Assembly: GCA_937995825.1 (NCBI GenBank)
Contig: CALKJO010000009.1
Span: forward strand, 1 to 64,000
Direction: 5' to 3'
DNA from: an uncultured Anaerolineae bacterium
GTDB lineage: Bacteria > Chloroflexota > Anaerolineae > Aggregatilineales > Phototrophicaceae
DNA: 64,000 nt
Shown here: piece by piece, positions 17,920 to 27,411 of the stretch
Layout: each line of letters starts with the position of its first letter
How positions within the stretch are numbered: the stretch's first letter is position 1
Notes under the pieces: generated by a model
The model's database searches: none
Told to the model about the DNA's origin: nothing
What the model saw: only the letters and a program-made list of their open reading frames with translations
Program-made: the position numbers and the translations under genes

Positions 17920-19164
17920 ATGTCGCGACGAGTCGTCATCACGGGTGTTGGCATGATCACGCCGCTGGGTCACACCGTTGAGACTACTTGGGAAAACATT
18001 AAAGCTGGCGTCAGCGGCGTGGGCTTGATCACGCGCTATGACACCAGCAATCATGCGGTCAAGATTGCAGCAGAAGTCAAAAATTGGGACGCCACCCAGT
18101 ATATGCCCGCCAAAGAGACAAGACGGCGCGATCTTTATCAGCAGTTCATCGAAGTCGCCATGCAGGAACTGCTGCGCGAGTCCGGCTTTGAAGTGGATAA
18201 GGACAAGCCGCAGCGAACTGGTGTGATCGTCGGGTCGGCTGTTGGCGGTGTGACCGCCTATTACAACGAAGCCGAGACGTTCATCACAACCGGCGATCCG
18301 CGCCGGATCACGCCCTTTGGCATTCCGATGCTGATGGTCGAGGGTGGTGGCAATCAAATCGCCATCCATATCGGCGCGATGGGCGCTTCCTATGCGCCGA
18401 TCTCCGCCTGCGCAACTGGAGCCGATTGTATCGGACATGCTTTCGATCTGATCCGTATGGGTCGGCTCGATCAAGCCATTGCCGGGTGCGGCGAAGCGCC
18501 GATCATCCCGATTGGTATCGCCGCTTTTGACCGCACCGGCGCCTGTTCGCGGCTCAATGAGACGCCGGCAGAGGCAGTTAAGCCATTTGATAAGAATCGC
18601 CAGGGCTTGGTGTTCTCAGAGGGGGCGGCGCTGCTGGCGCTTGAAGCGCTTGAACATGCCAAAGCGCGCGGAGCGCAGATTCTTGGTGAAATTGTCGGCT
18701 ATGCTTCCACATCAGACGCCTTCCACATTACCGCTCCCGATCCGGAAGCAAAGGGGGCTGCGATTGTCGTGCAGGCGGCGCTTGATGATGCCCGTCTGAC
18801 TCCAAATGACATCGACTATATCAACGCGCATGGCACGGCGACCAGCTTGAATGACGCAATGGAGACGAAGGCGATCAAGCGAGTCTTCGGAGAGCGCGCT
18901 TATCGCGTCCCGATGAGTTCAACTAAGAGCATGACCGGTCATGCAATGGGGGCAACAGCGGCGATGGAAGCAGTTTTCGCCCTGCTGGCGATTCGCGATC
19001 AGATCGCTCCGCCAACCATCAACTACCAGGAACCCGATCCGGAATGCGATCTAGATTACGTACCCAATGTCGCCCGCGAAATCCCGATCCGCCACGTCAT
19101 GAGCAATTCATTCGGCTTCGGCGGTCATAACGTATCCTTAATTTTCAGCCAATTCAATGATTGA
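17920..19164 (+). CDS. fabF: Beta-ketoacyl-ACP synthase II
   Basis: KAS II condenses malonyl-ACP with acyl-ACP in fatty-acid elongation. The 414-residue protein has the Cys-His-His triad in the usual places: Cys164 (PISACATGAD), His304 (INAHGTATSLND) and His341 (STKSMTGHAMGA). A closing GGHN loop is present as SNSFGFGGHN. An in-frame GTG lies 18 nt upstream, but ATG 17920 has TGGAG 7 nt before it and begins at the conserved SRRVVITG, so it is chosen. The gene overlaps rnc by 8 nt. It is preceded by a promoter with a palindromic operator-like site. No acpP or other fab genes are next to it. Confidence 0.96.
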   Translation: MSRRVVITGVGMITPLGHTVETTWENIKAGVSGVGLITRYDTSNHAVKIAAEVKNWDATQYMPAKETRRRDLYQQFIEVAMQELLRESGFEVDKDKPQRTGVIVGSAVGGVTAYYNEAETFITTGDPRRITPFGIPMLMVEGGGNQIAIHIGAMGASYAPISACATGADCIGHAFDLIRMGRLDQAIAGCGEAPIIPIGIAAFDRTGACSRLNETPAEAVKPFDKNRQGLVFSEGAALLALEALEHAKARGAQILGEIVGYASTSDAFHITAPDPEAKGAAIVVQAALDDARLTPNDIDYINAHGTATSLNDAMETKAIKRVFGERAYRVPMSSTKSMTGHAMGATAAMEAVFALLAIRDQIAPPTINYQEPDPECDLDYVPNVAREIPIRHVMSNSFGFGGHNVSLIFSQFND

Positions 19165-19915
19165 CCTACACTTTAACAATCCAGACCTTCTGATCCAAGC
19201 GCTGACTCATCGGTCATACCTAGCGGATCACCCCAATCATTCGATCCAAGACAATGAACGCCTAGAATTCTTGGGCGATTCGATTCTGAACTATGTCTCC
19301 GCACAGATGCTCTTCCGTCAGTTCCCCGAGATGGCGGAGGGTGAATTGACGCGCCTGCGCGCCGCCCTCGTGCGCGCTGAAGCGCTGGCTGTGCTGGCGA
19401 AAGAGCTGAATTTGGGCGAATCGCTGCGAATCAGTAGAGGCGAAGCCAATCGCGGCGGACGTGAACGAGCGAGCATGCTTGCAGACGCTTTTGAAGCGCT
19501 GATCGGGGCAATTTACATTGACCAGGGGCTTGAAGCCGTCGAGTCCTTTGTGCTCCCGCGCTTGGAACGCCTGCTTACCATTGTCCAGGAGGAGGCGCTT
19601 GAAGGCGATGTGCGCACCAAGATCAATCAGTGGGGGATGAGCCAATTCAATCAGATTCCCGTTTACCGCGAAGTGGCGATGACTGGACCTGTACATGCGC
19701 CTGAATTCACTTACGAAGTCCTGATCGGCGACCGTGTCATGGGGCGCGGCAGCGGTATGAGCAAACAAACCGCCAAGCAGGCGGCTGCGCGCGATGCCTT
19801 ACAAAAGCGCGATGCGCGGCTGAATAAAACCGATACCTTGCGTAAGAGCCTTGCCCTGCGCCAGAGTGAGGCTTCACGCAAGCGCGGCTCACGCAAACGC
19901 AGCCAACCGGATTAG
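19157..19915 (+). CDS. rnc: Ribonuclease III
   Basis: RNase III cleaves double-stranded RNA in rRNA and mRNA processing. The 252-residue protein has the signature ERLEFLGDSILNY (residues 34-46, with Glu37 and Asp41) and the second metal-binding stretch ASMLADAFEALIGAIYIDQG. A dsRNA-binding domain (about 155-225) ends with MSKQTAKQAAARDAL. A 25-residue Arg/Lys/Ser-rich tail after it is an extra. The start overlaps the end of fabF, as in fabF-rnc operons of other bacteria. Its 3' end overlaps the convergent gene at 19912 by 4 nt, so the two stop codons share bases. Confidence 0.96.
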   Translation: MIDLHFNNPDLLIQALTHRSYLADHPNHSIQDNERLEFLGDSILNYVSAQMLFRQFPEMAEGELTRLRAALVRAEALAVLAKELNLGESLRISRGEANRGGRERASMLADAFEALIGAIYIDQGLEAVESFVLPRLERLLTIVQEEALEGDVRTKINQWGMSQFNQIPVYREVAMTGPVHAPEFTYEVLIGDRVMGRGSGMSKQTAKQAAARDALQKRDARLNKTDTLRKSLALRQSEASRKRGSRKRSQPD

Positions 19916-21966
19916 CGCGGCGAGATCGCGATCTCAGTAACCGCCATCCGATGATCGGACACGGAGTCGTTCATCACGCCAGCGCCCAGCCGCGTCAGAT
20001 TGCGCAGCCAAATATAGTCAAAACGCGCCTTCGGCAGACCGGTTCGGACGAAGGTCGCGCTGATTTCTGGGTTTTGCCCAGCGAACGCATCCACAAAACC
20101 CAACGAGCGCATCTGCTCAATCAGCGGCGAGTCTGGTACGTTGTGGAACGTCCCCGCGACGACGGTACGCCCCAACACGCCGCCTGGATGATGCGCTGCG
20201 ATCAGGGTGATGATTTCGTTAAGCTGACGCTGCTGATCCTGTATCTGCTCCAGGGTCGCGTCGGCGCTGCTGATCTCGACCAGCGGACTCAACCAGGTGT
20301 TATAGAGCGTGATCACCACGCCCGGCTCGGGCTGAATTTGAATCCGCTGCACACCCGTCTGATTTCCCAAGCTGGTGAGCAAACTGCCATCAGCAAAGGC
20401 AATTGGAATGTTTGACAGCGCCGCCAAGCCCTGCAAGCCCTCATTGGTCGGGAAAAAGCGCACATCCATGCCGAGTCGCCGCGCCAGCCAGAGCGGTTGA
20501 TCGACGCCAAAGCTAGTCATGCGCCCCGCTTCAACTTCCTGAAGCAGCACGACATTCGCGCCGCTCTGCCGAATCACGCGCGCGATGGCAGGCAAATCCT
20601 GATTGTAAAATTCGTCAAAGCCGCCATGAATGTTGAAGGTTCCAACGCGGATCGTCTCCGCAACGCGCACAGCGGGGACAATCGGCGGCTGCGCGGCGAG
20701 CGCAGCGGCAGTGACAGCGGCGGCGGCAAACACCAAACTCACCGCGTTCGATGCCATGCTCCCGCCCATCCATGGGATGCGCCGCTGGGTCTGTGTGATC
20801 GGCAGTGCTGCCAAAAAGACCGCCAGCAGCAGCACGCCAAGCCCAAATCCGCGCAGACCGCGCAGCAGCGGCGGAATCGTCTCATTCAGAAATGCCAGAT
20901 CGCCAGTCAGATCGCGGACGAAGGCATACTCGTAGGTGAAGTTGTCGGTCAAAACCAGCAGCAGAAAGATCGTGATCCCCAAAACGATCCATAGTCCACT
21001 GAAACTGGCTTCCCGCGCCGCTTTCGGTCTGCCAACCCACCACCAAAGCAGGGACGCCAAGAACTGCGCCACGACCAGCGCAATCCCTGCGCCGATGCCT
21101 TGCAGCCGTGTCCCAAGAATAACCAGCAGTGCAATCAGTAGCATCCACACCCAACCGCGCAGGCTCGGATCGAACAGCGCGATAAAGCGGCGCGCTGATG
21201 AACGCACTATAGGCAGGATGGGCAGCAGCGTCGCCGCCAGCACCAGCGGCACAAGCAGCGTGTAATCTGTGCCGGCGCGGTTGGCAGTCGCATTAGGCAG
21301 CGCCAGCAGCGCCAGCTCCAAATACAGCAGCCCACCTAGCGCAACTGCTCCCCACAGCGGCAGCGTCCCCAATTCCGCTGCTTCGTCGCGCGAACGCCCA
21401 ACCAAGATGGATGCCAGCGCGGATAATGCTGCAATCGTGGAGAGCGCAATCTGGACGGGTTGATACGCGGCTGACCAGGACGGATCGAGCGTGTCGCCAA
21501 AAGCGCGTAAAACTTGATCGACCCCAAGTCCAAACACGAAGAAATATGGCAGCGCCCACAGACGGAAACGCACAAGCGACAAGATGTAGATCAGGCTCGC
21601 ACCGATGACGATCAGCGCTGCCTGAGTCGGTGAAATGCCCATATCGATCAACATGAGCGCGCGCGCGCCAGCTGCAGCCAGCACGGCGATCAGCGACAGC
21701 AGGCGAATCCGCCCAACGATCAGAAACAGAACAGGCAGCAGCGCGACATAGGCAGCCAACGCCAGTTCATCGTTGAGAAGCGCCGAGTCCGGGAGCTGTT
21801 CTGGCGAGATCAGCGCCGGATCGACGGCGAATGCGGCTGATACCCCGGCAACACTGCCATACAGCGCGCCAATCGTAAAGCGCAGTGCCTGCACGAAGAA
21901 CAAGCCGATTAACCCGACTTCGAGCAGAGTCAGCGCGGAGACCGTCCATTGAATGCGTCTAATCAT
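19912..21966 (-). CDS. Polytopic membrane protein with C-terminal endonuclease/exonuclease/phosphatase domain
   Basis: About 430 residues of membrane helices (a dozen or more) are joined to an EEP domain (about 440-684). The EEP motifs GTFNIHGG, VVLLQEVE, ARFDYIWL and SDHRMAV are present. The metal/substrate motif that is normally GDFN reads GTFHNVPDSP, so both the Asp and the Asn are replaced. EEP domains cut phosphodiester bonds in DNA, RNA, sphingomyelin or lipids. Here the site would face outside or inside depending on an uncertain helix count, and activity is doubtful. It follows the FHA/winged-helix gene by 44 nt on the same strand, suggesting an operon. Confidence 0.8.
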   Translation of the reverse strand: MIRRIQWTVSALTLLEVGLIGLFFVQALRFTIGALYGSVAGVSAAFAVDPALISPEQLPDSALLNDELALAAYVALLPVLFLIVGRIRLLSLIAVLAAAGARALMLIDMGISPTQAALIVIGASLIYILSLVRFRLWALPYFFVFGLGVDQVLRAFGDTLDPSWSAAYQPVQIALSTIAALSALASILVGRSRDEAAELGTLPLWGAVALGGLLYLELALLALPNATANRAGTDYTLLVPLVLAATLLPILPIVRSSARRFIALFDPSLRGWVWMLLIALLVILGTRLQGIGAGIALVVAQFLASLLWWWVGRPKAAREASFSGLWIVLGITIFLLLVLTDNFTYEYAFVRDLTGDLAFLNETIPPLLRGLRGFGLGVLLLAVFLAALPITQTQRRIPWMGGSMASNAVSLVFAAAAVTAAALAAQPPIVPAVRVAETIRVGTFNIHGGFDEFYNQDLPAIARVIRQSGANVVLLQEVEAGRMTSFGVDQPLWLARRLGMDVRFFPTNEGLQGLAALSNIPIAFADGSLLTSLGNQTGVQRIQIQPEPGVVITLYNTWLSPLVEISSADATLEQIQDQQRQLNEIITLIAAHHPGGVLGRTVVAGTFHNVPDSPLIEQMRSLGFVDAFAGQNPEISATFVRTGLPKARFDYIWLRNLTRLGAGVMNDSVSDHRMAVTEIAISPR

Positions 21967-22010
21967 TCAGGTTCCGTTCGGAGAATGAAAGGTGCAGAGT
22001 CACGTTGGCA

Positions 22011-22664
22011 TTACCCGTTGTTCAGTCGAAAGCCATGCCCACGCACGGTAATGATATACTGCCAGTCTGGATCGATCTCCGCCAGCCGGTCGCGCAGCCG
22101 GCGCACCAGCGCGTCAATCGCCTGTTCGCTGACGCCGTCGCCGACGACATCGGGCCAAACCGTTGCGATGACCTGCTCGCGCGTGCAGATTTTCCCCGGA
22201 TTGACATACAGCATCTCCAGCATCCGATACTGCGGCGGACTCAGCGGCGGATTGACTTCCACTTCATTGATGAAAACGCGCCGCGCGTCCAAATCGAGCC
22301 GGAGCCGCCCGCTGGTGATGTTGGCAGGCAGATCGAACGGCAGCGGCGCGGTTGCGCCGGTTCCGATGAACTGAAACTTGATTGCCAAGGCGAGATTGAT
22401 CTCATCGCCGTCGACCAGCCGCTGAGTCCCTTTTAGCTGCGTGCCATTGACCCACGTCCCATTCTTGCTGTCGAGATCGGCAATATAATAGACATCATCT
22501 TCTTTGTAGATGCGCACATGATGGCGCGACACCTGGCGCTCGTTAAGCACAATGTCGCTGTCCTCACCGCGCCCAATGATCACACTATCCTGAGTCAGTG
22601 TAATCTGCGCATTGTCAGCGCGCTCCGGGAAAATGAGGATCGGTCGATCTGACTGCTCCGACAT
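22011..22664 (-). CDS. FHA domain - winged-helix DNA-binding protein
   Basis: The protein is 217 residues from the ATG at 22664, which has AGGAG 8 nt upstream; longer in-frame starts lack this. Residues about 10-100 form an FHA domain (IIGRGEDSDIVL, VSRHHVRI, DLDSKNGTWVNG), which binds phosphothreonine. Residues about 120-217 form an OmpR/PhoB-type winged helix (PPQYRMLEMLYVNPGKICTR, VRRLRDRLAEIDP, IITVRGHGFRL). There is no receiver domain, so the input is probably Ser/Thr kinase signalling instead of His-Asp relay. A strong promoter lies 100 nt upstream. The EEP membrane protein follows in the same operon. Targets are unknown. Confidence 0.9.
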   Translation of the reverse strand: MSEQSDRPILIFPERADNAQITLTQDSVIIGRGEDSDIVLNERQVSRHHVRIYKEDDVYYIADLDSKNGTWVNGTQLKGTQRLVDGDEINLALAIKFQFIGTGATAPLPFDLPANITSGRLRLDLDARRVFINEVEVNPPLSPPQYRMLEMLYVNPGKICTREQVIATVWPDVVGDGVSEQAIDALVRRLRDRLAEIDPDWQYIITVRGHGFRLNNG

Positions 22665-22764
22665 GCTGTGAACTCCTGCAGAAGCCAAAAGAATCTCGTT
22701 CGCCAGCGCGCTCGCCTGATCGTGACGACATGATGTACCATCGCGCATTACAGAATTCATATTT

Positions 22765-22792
22765 ATTATACACACGCCCTATCCGACCACAA
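22765..22792 (-). promoter_or_regulatory. Promoter of the FHA/winged-helix gene
   Basis: Minus-strand TTGTGG (22787-22792), 16 nt, perfect TATAAT (22765-22770). The predicted leader is about 95 nt. It separates this gene from the yraN-miaA operon upstream. Confidence 0.5.
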
Positions 22793-22811
22793 ACGCGCGC
22801 CGCAGCCGCGC

Positions 22812-23495
22812 TCAGCTTAGAGGAATAACCACCGGATTTGACTCAACATATCCTGTCCACAAGCCCTGATCGTTGAAAATCGGGGTTGCTGCGATCCCCG
22901 GCGGCTGAACGACTTGTCCACGGCTGTTGTTCCGGTAATAGGCGCGAACCTGCGTCAATCCGGCGCGAATGTTGCCATCGATCAAGACATTGCCCGCTGG
23001 AAACTCGACTGTATGCACGCAACGCTGGCGCGGACCCAGCAGCCGTATCGCGCTGTCCGGAACCACGGGTGTATTGGCGCGCTGTCCGCCGGTGACTAGA
23101 CCGTTGGGCGGCGTGAACAGCAGCCCGATGCCGCTGCTGTCATTGTCGCCCACGATCACCTGATTTGGGCTGTAAACAAAAGGGACAGTGCCAAGCGACT
23201 CGTTAGTCACGATGATGCGCACATACCATAAAGCGCTGGGATCAGTCGGCAGCGGATCGACCTGCACGCGGACGCTGATTGGATTAGGCGCAGCGCGCCC
23301 CAGCAGCGATTGATGGTTCGCCCGATCATCCGCCCTACGCAGCCATGCGCATGGCACGCCTTCATAGAAGACCGAGGGTAGCAGACTAGACAGCGCGCGC
23401 GGAAGGATGTTAGGTCCAGAGATAAATACCAACGCCACCAGCAGGATCAGCCCAACGATCCGATTCTTCAACAAGATGCTGCGGATGTTAGTCAT
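22812..23495 (-). CDS. Hypothetical membrane-anchored extracytoplasmic protein
   Basis: I do not recognise this 227-residue protein. One N-terminal hydrophobic segment (about 11-33, VGLILLVALVFISGPNILP) is followed by a beta-rich region with Ig-like character (ALWYVRIIVTNESLGTVPFVY, AGLTQVRAYYRNNSRG). Two Cys (in GVPCAWLRR and PRQRCVHTVEF) could form a disulfide outside the cell. The ATG at 23495 overlaps the miaA stop by 8 nt and is chosen over an upstream frame that is antisense-like within miaA. It closes the yraN-miaA operon. Confidence 0.7.
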   Translation of the reverse strand: MTNIRSILLKNRIVGLILLVALVFISGPNILPRALSSLLPSVFYEGVPCAWLRRADDRANHQSLLGRAAPNPISVRVQVDPLPTDPSALWYVRIIVTNESLGTVPFVYSPNQVIVGDNDSSGIGLLFTPPNGLVTGGQRANTPVVPDSAIRLLGPRQRCVHTVEFPAGNVLIDGNIRAGLTQVRAYYRNNSRGQVVQPPGIAATPIFNDQGLWTGYVESNPVVIPLS

Positions 23496-24444
23496 CGCTT
23501 GCAAAACCTCGCGACCATGCTTGAACGCGGGCAACCAGCGATGCCCTGGCGTCTGTCTCACTCGGATTATGCCATAGGAATGCCCGCATATATTTCCGAA
23601 ACCAGGTGAGCTGACGCCGAATATAGCCATGAGTCGCCCGTTTACCTGCTTCAACAGCCTGCTCCAGCGGCAGATCATCCAGCAGATGCGCGATCAACTC
23701 CGCGTACCCGATACCGCTCATGCTCGGCAAATTGCGAGCATAACCTGCCTCAATCAGCAGACGGACTTCATCGAGAAACCCCTGCTCCATCATCCGATCA
23801 AAGCGGCGATCCGCGCGTTCGAACAGCGTCTCGCGTTTTTCATTCACCATGACAGCGAAAACATCCAGCTCTGGCGGATTTTTTCTGCGCTGCGCGCTAA
23901 ACGGCTGACCACTAACGATGCTGACCTCCAGGGCGCGCATCACTCGGCGCGAATTTTGCAGGTCAACGACCGATTGCGCCTCCGGATCGAGCGCTAGCAG
24001 CCGACTGACCAAACTCGGCAGTCCGTCAGCGCGGATGGATGCTTCCATCTCAGCGCGCAGCGCTGGCTGCGGCGGGACTTCAGGCATCGTCCACCCCTCC
24101 AGATAGGCGGTGATATACTGCCCTGTTCCCCCGACCAACATCGGCAGCCGATTACGCGCTGCAATCTCCGCGTGGGCATCCGCGATCAAGCGCTGCATCT
24201 GCCCCGCTGAAATGAGTTCATCTGGCTCGGCAATGTCGATCAAATGATGAGGACACGCAGCGCGCTGTTCCAGCGTCGGCTTTGCCGTCCCAATATCCAT
24301 TCGGCGATAGATTTGGCGGCTGTCTGCGCTGATGATCTCGCCATTAAGCCGCTGCGCCAGCTCCAGCGCCAGATCGGTCTTGCCAACGGCGGTCGCCCCT
24401 GTAATCACGAGCAGTTTAAGGCGCGCCTCACCAGTCAAAGGCAT
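23488..24444 (-). CDS. miaA: tRNA dimethylallyltransferase
   Basis: MiaA adds the dimethylallyl group from DMAPP to A37 of tRNAs reading UNN codons. This ties it loosely to the isoprenoid genes further along the window. The 318-residue protein has the P-loop GATAVGKT, SADSRQIYRRMDIGTAKP, the substrate loop MLVGGTGQYI, and the C-terminal GIGYAEL and RATHGYIRRQLTWFRK. The start is placed at ATG 24444, near the usual N-terminus; TTG 24459 is possible. It overlaps yraN by 17 nt and the following unknown gene by 8 nt. Confidence 0.95.
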   Translation of the reverse strand: MPLTGEARLKLLVITGATAVGKTDLALELAQRLNGEIISADSRQIYRRMDIGTAKPTLEQRAACPHHLIDIAEPDELISAGQMQRLIADAHAEIAARNRLPMLVGGTGQYITAYLEGWTMPEVPPQPALRAEMEASIRADGLPSLVSRLLALDPEAQSVVDLQNSRRVMRALEVSIVSGQPFSAQRRKNPPELDVFAVMVNEKRETLFERADRRFDRMMEQGFLDEVRLLIEAGYARNLPSMSGIGYAELIAHLLDDLPLEQAVEAGKRATHGYIRRQLTWFRKYMRAFLWHNPSETDARASLVARVQAWSRGFASDD

Positions 24445-24769
24445 TCTCGCAATGCTCAATTCCTGACCTACTTACCACGATAACATCGATGCGCCAAAGC
24501 TGATCCGTCAGCTCATGCTGGCTCAGCCATGTCTCAACCGCGCGCAGCACACGCTGACGTTTGCGGAGGGTGATGCTCTCGAATGCCGCCTCGGCTGTGG
24601 TTCGCCGCCGCACCTCGATAAAAACGATCTGATCATGGTGGCACGCAATGATGTCAATCTCACCGCCCACGCAGCGCCAGTTGCGCGCCAGCACAGAATA
24701 ACCGCGCCTCTGTAAATGCGCTGCTGCAACCGCTTCGGCTTGCTGCCCCTTCTCAGCATTCGATACCAT
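24428..24769 (-). CDS. yraN: UPF0102 family (YraN-like) endonuclease-fold protein
   Basis: A 113-residue protein with the UPF0102 pattern: GQQAEAVAAAHLQRRGYSVLARNWR, GGEIDIIA, then IVFIEVRRR. The E-x(n)-D-x(n)-ExK core of the Holliday-resolvase-like nuclease fold is present except that the final Lys is Arg (EVRRR). The biological role of the family is unsettled. The start at 24769 gives MVSNAEKGQQAEA, the usual N-terminus; a longer start at 24805 adds 12 residues. First gene of the yraN-miaA-unknown operon. Confidence 0.88.
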   Translation of the reverse strand: MVSNAEKGQQAEAVAAAHLQRRGYSVLARNWRCVGGEIDIIACHHDQIVFIEVRRRTTAEAAFESITLRKRQRVLRAVETWLSQHELTDQLWRIDVIVVSRSGIEHCENAFDW

Positions 24770-24837
24770 CAGCGCGCTCCATTTGTGAAGAAAGACTCTT
24801 GCCAACCGGGATTCACCTTCGGTACTATCGACTCGGC

Positions 24838-24866
24838 TTGGTTGAATGCTGGAACACGTTTAGTAT
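24838..24866 (+). promoter_or_regulatory. Possible hppA promoter
   Basis: TTGGTT (24838-24843), 17 nt, TAGTAT (24861-24866), ending 18 nt before the first ATG. This is a weak match, noted because it has correct spacing and no better candidate is seen. Confidence 0.3.
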
Positions 24867-24884
24867 CCTCCAAATTAAGGAGCT

Positions 24885-27020
24885 ATGATGGATTTTATCA
24901 TTAGCAACGCGAATTGGCTCGGCTTGATCGCGGCTGTGATCGGGCTGGGCTTTGCGATATACACGGCGCTGTGGGTGCTGCGACAGGAAGCAGGAACAGA
25001 ACGGATGCAAAAAATCGCGTCCGCCGTTCAGCGCGGCGCAGCGGCTTTCCTGAGCCGTGAATACCGCTACGTAGCGGTATTGGTCGTAGTGGTTACAGTC
25101 GTCCTTTTGATCCTGAGCGCTATTCCGAATTCGGGCATGAGTCCGTGGACGGCGGTCGCTTTTGTATCCGGCGCGGCGGCATCGGCATTGGCGGGCTTCA
25201 TCGGCATGAGCATCGCTGTGCGCGCCAATGTCCGCACAACCGCCGCAGCGCAGAAAAGCCTCAATCAGGGTCTGCGCGTGGCTTTTGCCAGCGGATCGGT
25301 GATGGGAACGACCGTGGTCAGCCTGGCGCTGCTCGGTATCAGCATCCTGTTCTTCATCATCACTAGCAACTACCCTGATAACCCGCAGCTTGCCGCGTCG
25401 GCGCTGGCAGGCTTTGGCTTTGGCGGCACGTCAATCGCCATCTTCGCCCGTGTTGGCGGTGGAATCTTTACCAAAGCAGCAGATGTCGGCGCTGACTTGG
25501 TTGGCAAAACAGAAGCGGGCATTCCAGAGGACGATCCGCGCAACCCTGCGGTCATCGCGGACAATGTCGGCGACAACGTCGGCGATGTGGCAGGAATGGG
25601 GTCTGACCTGTTCGAAAGCTATGCCAGCTCGATCATCGCTGCAATTTCGATTGCGGCGCTGACCGCATTCGGGATTGAAGCCTCAGAGATGCGCGGACGC
25701 ATGGAAGCCTTCCCCATCCTGGTGGCGGCGGCGGGCATCCTAACCGCGATTGGCGCAACTTTCCTGGTTCGCACCGAGGAAAACGCAACCCAGGCAACCC
25801 TTCTAGGCAGTCTGCGGCGCGGTGTCTGGGGCGCGAGCATCGGGGTTGCAATTGCCGTGGTCGTGATCGCGCTTCTGCTCAATTTGGATTTCGGAGTCGT
25901 GATCGCCACTTTGAGCGGGTTGTTAGCGGGCGTGCTGATCGGCTTTTTCACGGAGTATTACACCTCAGATCATTACCAACCAACACGCTCCATTGCAGAA
26001 AGCTCTTCGGGCGGACCGGCTATCGTCGTCATTCAAGGCTTGGCGGTCGGGATGCAAAGCACCGTGCTGCCGATTGTGATTGTCATCTTCGCGACGTTGA
26101 TCGCCTATCAAGCTGCTGCGCCGAATGGTCTCTACGGCATCGCGATGGCGGCGGTTGGGATGCTGGCGACACTCGGCATTACCCTTGCCACCGACGCCTA
26201 CGGACCAGTTGCAGACAATGCAGGCGGCATCGCGGAAATGTCTGAGCTGGGCGGCGCAGTCCGCGACCGCACCGACGCGCTCGACAGCCTCGGCAACACC
26301 ACCGCCGCGACCGGCAAGGGCTTCGCCATCGGCAGCGCCGCCATGACCGCGCTCGCGCTGATCTCCGCCTTCATCACTGCCACCGGCGCAGCGACAACCG
26401 AAAATGCTTCATTCCAAGCGGTCATTCTCGATCCTCGGCTGATCACCGGCTTGATGCTGGGCGCGATGCTGCCCTTCTTTTTCAGCGCGCGCACCATGTT
26501 GGCAGTCGGACGCGCCGCCCAGCAGATCGTGCTTGAAGTGCGCCGGCAGTTCAAGGAAATTCCGGGCTTGATGGAGGGCAAAGCCGACCCGGATTATGAA
26601 CGCTGCGTTGCCATCAGCACCGAAAGCGCCATTCGCGAAATGCTGCTGCCTGGCATCATTGCCGTCCTCATCCCGATTGGTCTGGCGATCCTGACCGTTA
26701 TCGGACGCGGCAACATCATCGGACGGTTTGTCGGTGTGGAAACCATCGTGGGGATGCTGATCGGCTCGCTGATCTCGGCGTTCCTGCTGGCGGTAATGAT
26801 GGCAAACGCGGGCGGCGCATGGGATAACGCAAAGAAATATATCGAGCGCGGCAACCTCGGCGGGAAAAAGTCCGACGCGCACAAAGCGACTGTCGTTGGC
26901 GACACCATCGGCGATCCCTTCAAGGACACATCGGGCCCGTCGTTGAATATTCTTCTCAAGCTGCTGGCGATTGTCTCGCTGGTGATCGCGCCGCTTCTAG
27001 CGGCTGGCACTGGCAGCTGA
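24885..27020 (+). CDS. hppA: Membrane-bound ion-pumping pyrophosphatase, K+-dependent type
   Basis: The enzyme couples hydrolysis of PPi to H+ or Na+ export. The 711 residues and about 16 membrane helices are typical. The substrate-binding motifs are [13 protein letters not shown] (near 200), [28 protein letters not shown] and the C-terminal [14 protein letters not shown]. The potassium signature [16 protein letters not shown] has Ala474 where K+-independent enzymes carry Lys, so K+ stimulation is expected. Sequence alone does not settle H+ versus Na+. The start has AAGGAG upstream of two adjacent ATGs (24885 and 24888). Single gene with its own terminator. Confidence 0.96.
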   Translation: MMDFIISNANWLGLIAAVIGLGFAIYTALWVLRQEAGTERMQKIASAVQRGAAAFLSREYRYVAVLVVVVTVVLLILSAIPNSGMSPWTAVAFVSGAAASALAGFIGMSIAVRANVRTTAAAQKSLNQGLRVAFASGSVMGTTVVSLALLGISILFFIITSNYPDNPQLAASALAGFGFGGTSIAIFARVGGGIFTKAADVGADLVGKTEAGIPEDDPRNPAVIADNVGDNVGDVAGMGSDLFESYASSIIAAISIAALTAFGIEASEMRGRMEAFPILVAAAGILTAIGATFLVRTEENATQATLLGSLRRGVWGASIGVAIAVVVIALLLNLDFGVVIATLSGLLAGVLIGFFTEYYTSDHYQPTRSIAESSSGGPAIVVIQGLAVGMQSTVLPIVIVIFATLIAYQAAAPNGLYGIAMAAVGMLATLGITLATDAYGPVADNAGGIAEMSELGGAVRDRTDALDSLGNTTAATGKGFAIGSAAMTALALISAFITATGAATTENASFQAVILDPRLITGLMLGAMLPFFFSARTMLAVGRAAQQIVLEVRRQFKEIPGLMEGKADPDYERCVAISTESAIREMLLPGIIAVLIPIGLAILTVIGRGNIIGRFVGVETIVGMLIGSLISAFLLAVMMANAGGAWDNAKKYIERGNLGGKKSDAHKATVVGDTIGDPFKDTSGPSLNILLKLLAIVSLVIAPLLAAGTGS

Positions 27021-27043
27021 CTCCTAAATGATAAACAAACGAA

Positions 27044-27074
27044 CAGAGCGCATCCAGCGCGATGCGCTCTGTTT
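27044..27074. terminator. Terminator between hppA and the mevalonate operon
   Basis: CAGAGCGCAT (27044-27053) pairs perfectly with ATGCGCTCTG (27062-27071) around an 8-nt loop. T-rich sequence follows on the plus strand and on the minus strand (TTCGTTTGTTTA), so it serves both convergent units. Confidence 0.85.
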
Positions 27075-27093
27075 GCGTCTCATCGGCTTGTGA

Positions 27094-27399
27094 TCAGTCG
27101 CCCTTGAGCAGCGGACGGAATTTATACCCATAGACAATCACGCCGCGTTTGCCTTCCGTCGTCAGTTTACGGGTGACCATTTCCACCCGCTGACCGATGC
27201 GCACTGCGTTGGCATCAATATCCGTAAGCTGCGCCGAGATCAACGCGCCTTCATCCAGCTTCACCAGCGCTATGATATAGGGCGCTTGATCCTCAAAACC
27301 CTCCGGGGCTTCCTGCACGACGGTGTAACTATAAATCTCGCCCACGCCCGCCGATGCAATCCGTTCCGATTGAATCTCAACCTGCCTGCGCGGTTCCAC
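27094..27399 (-). CDS. DUF35 OB-fold domain protein (C-terminal part of a split gene)
   Basis: The 101 residues form the OB-fold half of DUF35: GEIYSYTVVQEAPEGFEDQ, PYIIALVKLDEGALISAQL, VRIGQRVEMV and a closing VIVYGYKFRP. In archaea the DUF35 protein bridges acetoacetyl-CoA thiolase and HMG-CoA synthase so that acetoacetyl-CoA is channelled; both partners lie just upstream here. The N-terminal zinc ribbon that normally precedes this domain is not present. The start is GTG 27399, with AAGGGGGG 6 nt before it. The frame is continuous with the preceding short open frame, apart from a TAA four codons earlier. It may be an independent cistron or the back half of a gene broken by a nonsense change. 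Confidence 0.75.
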   Translation of the reverse strand: MEPRRQVEIQSERIASAGVGEIYSYTVVQEAPEGFEDQAPYIIALVKLDEGALISAQLTDIDANAVRIGQRVEMVTRKLTTEGKRGVIVYGYKFRPLLKGD

Positions 27400-27411
27400 G
27401 CTGCACCCCCC

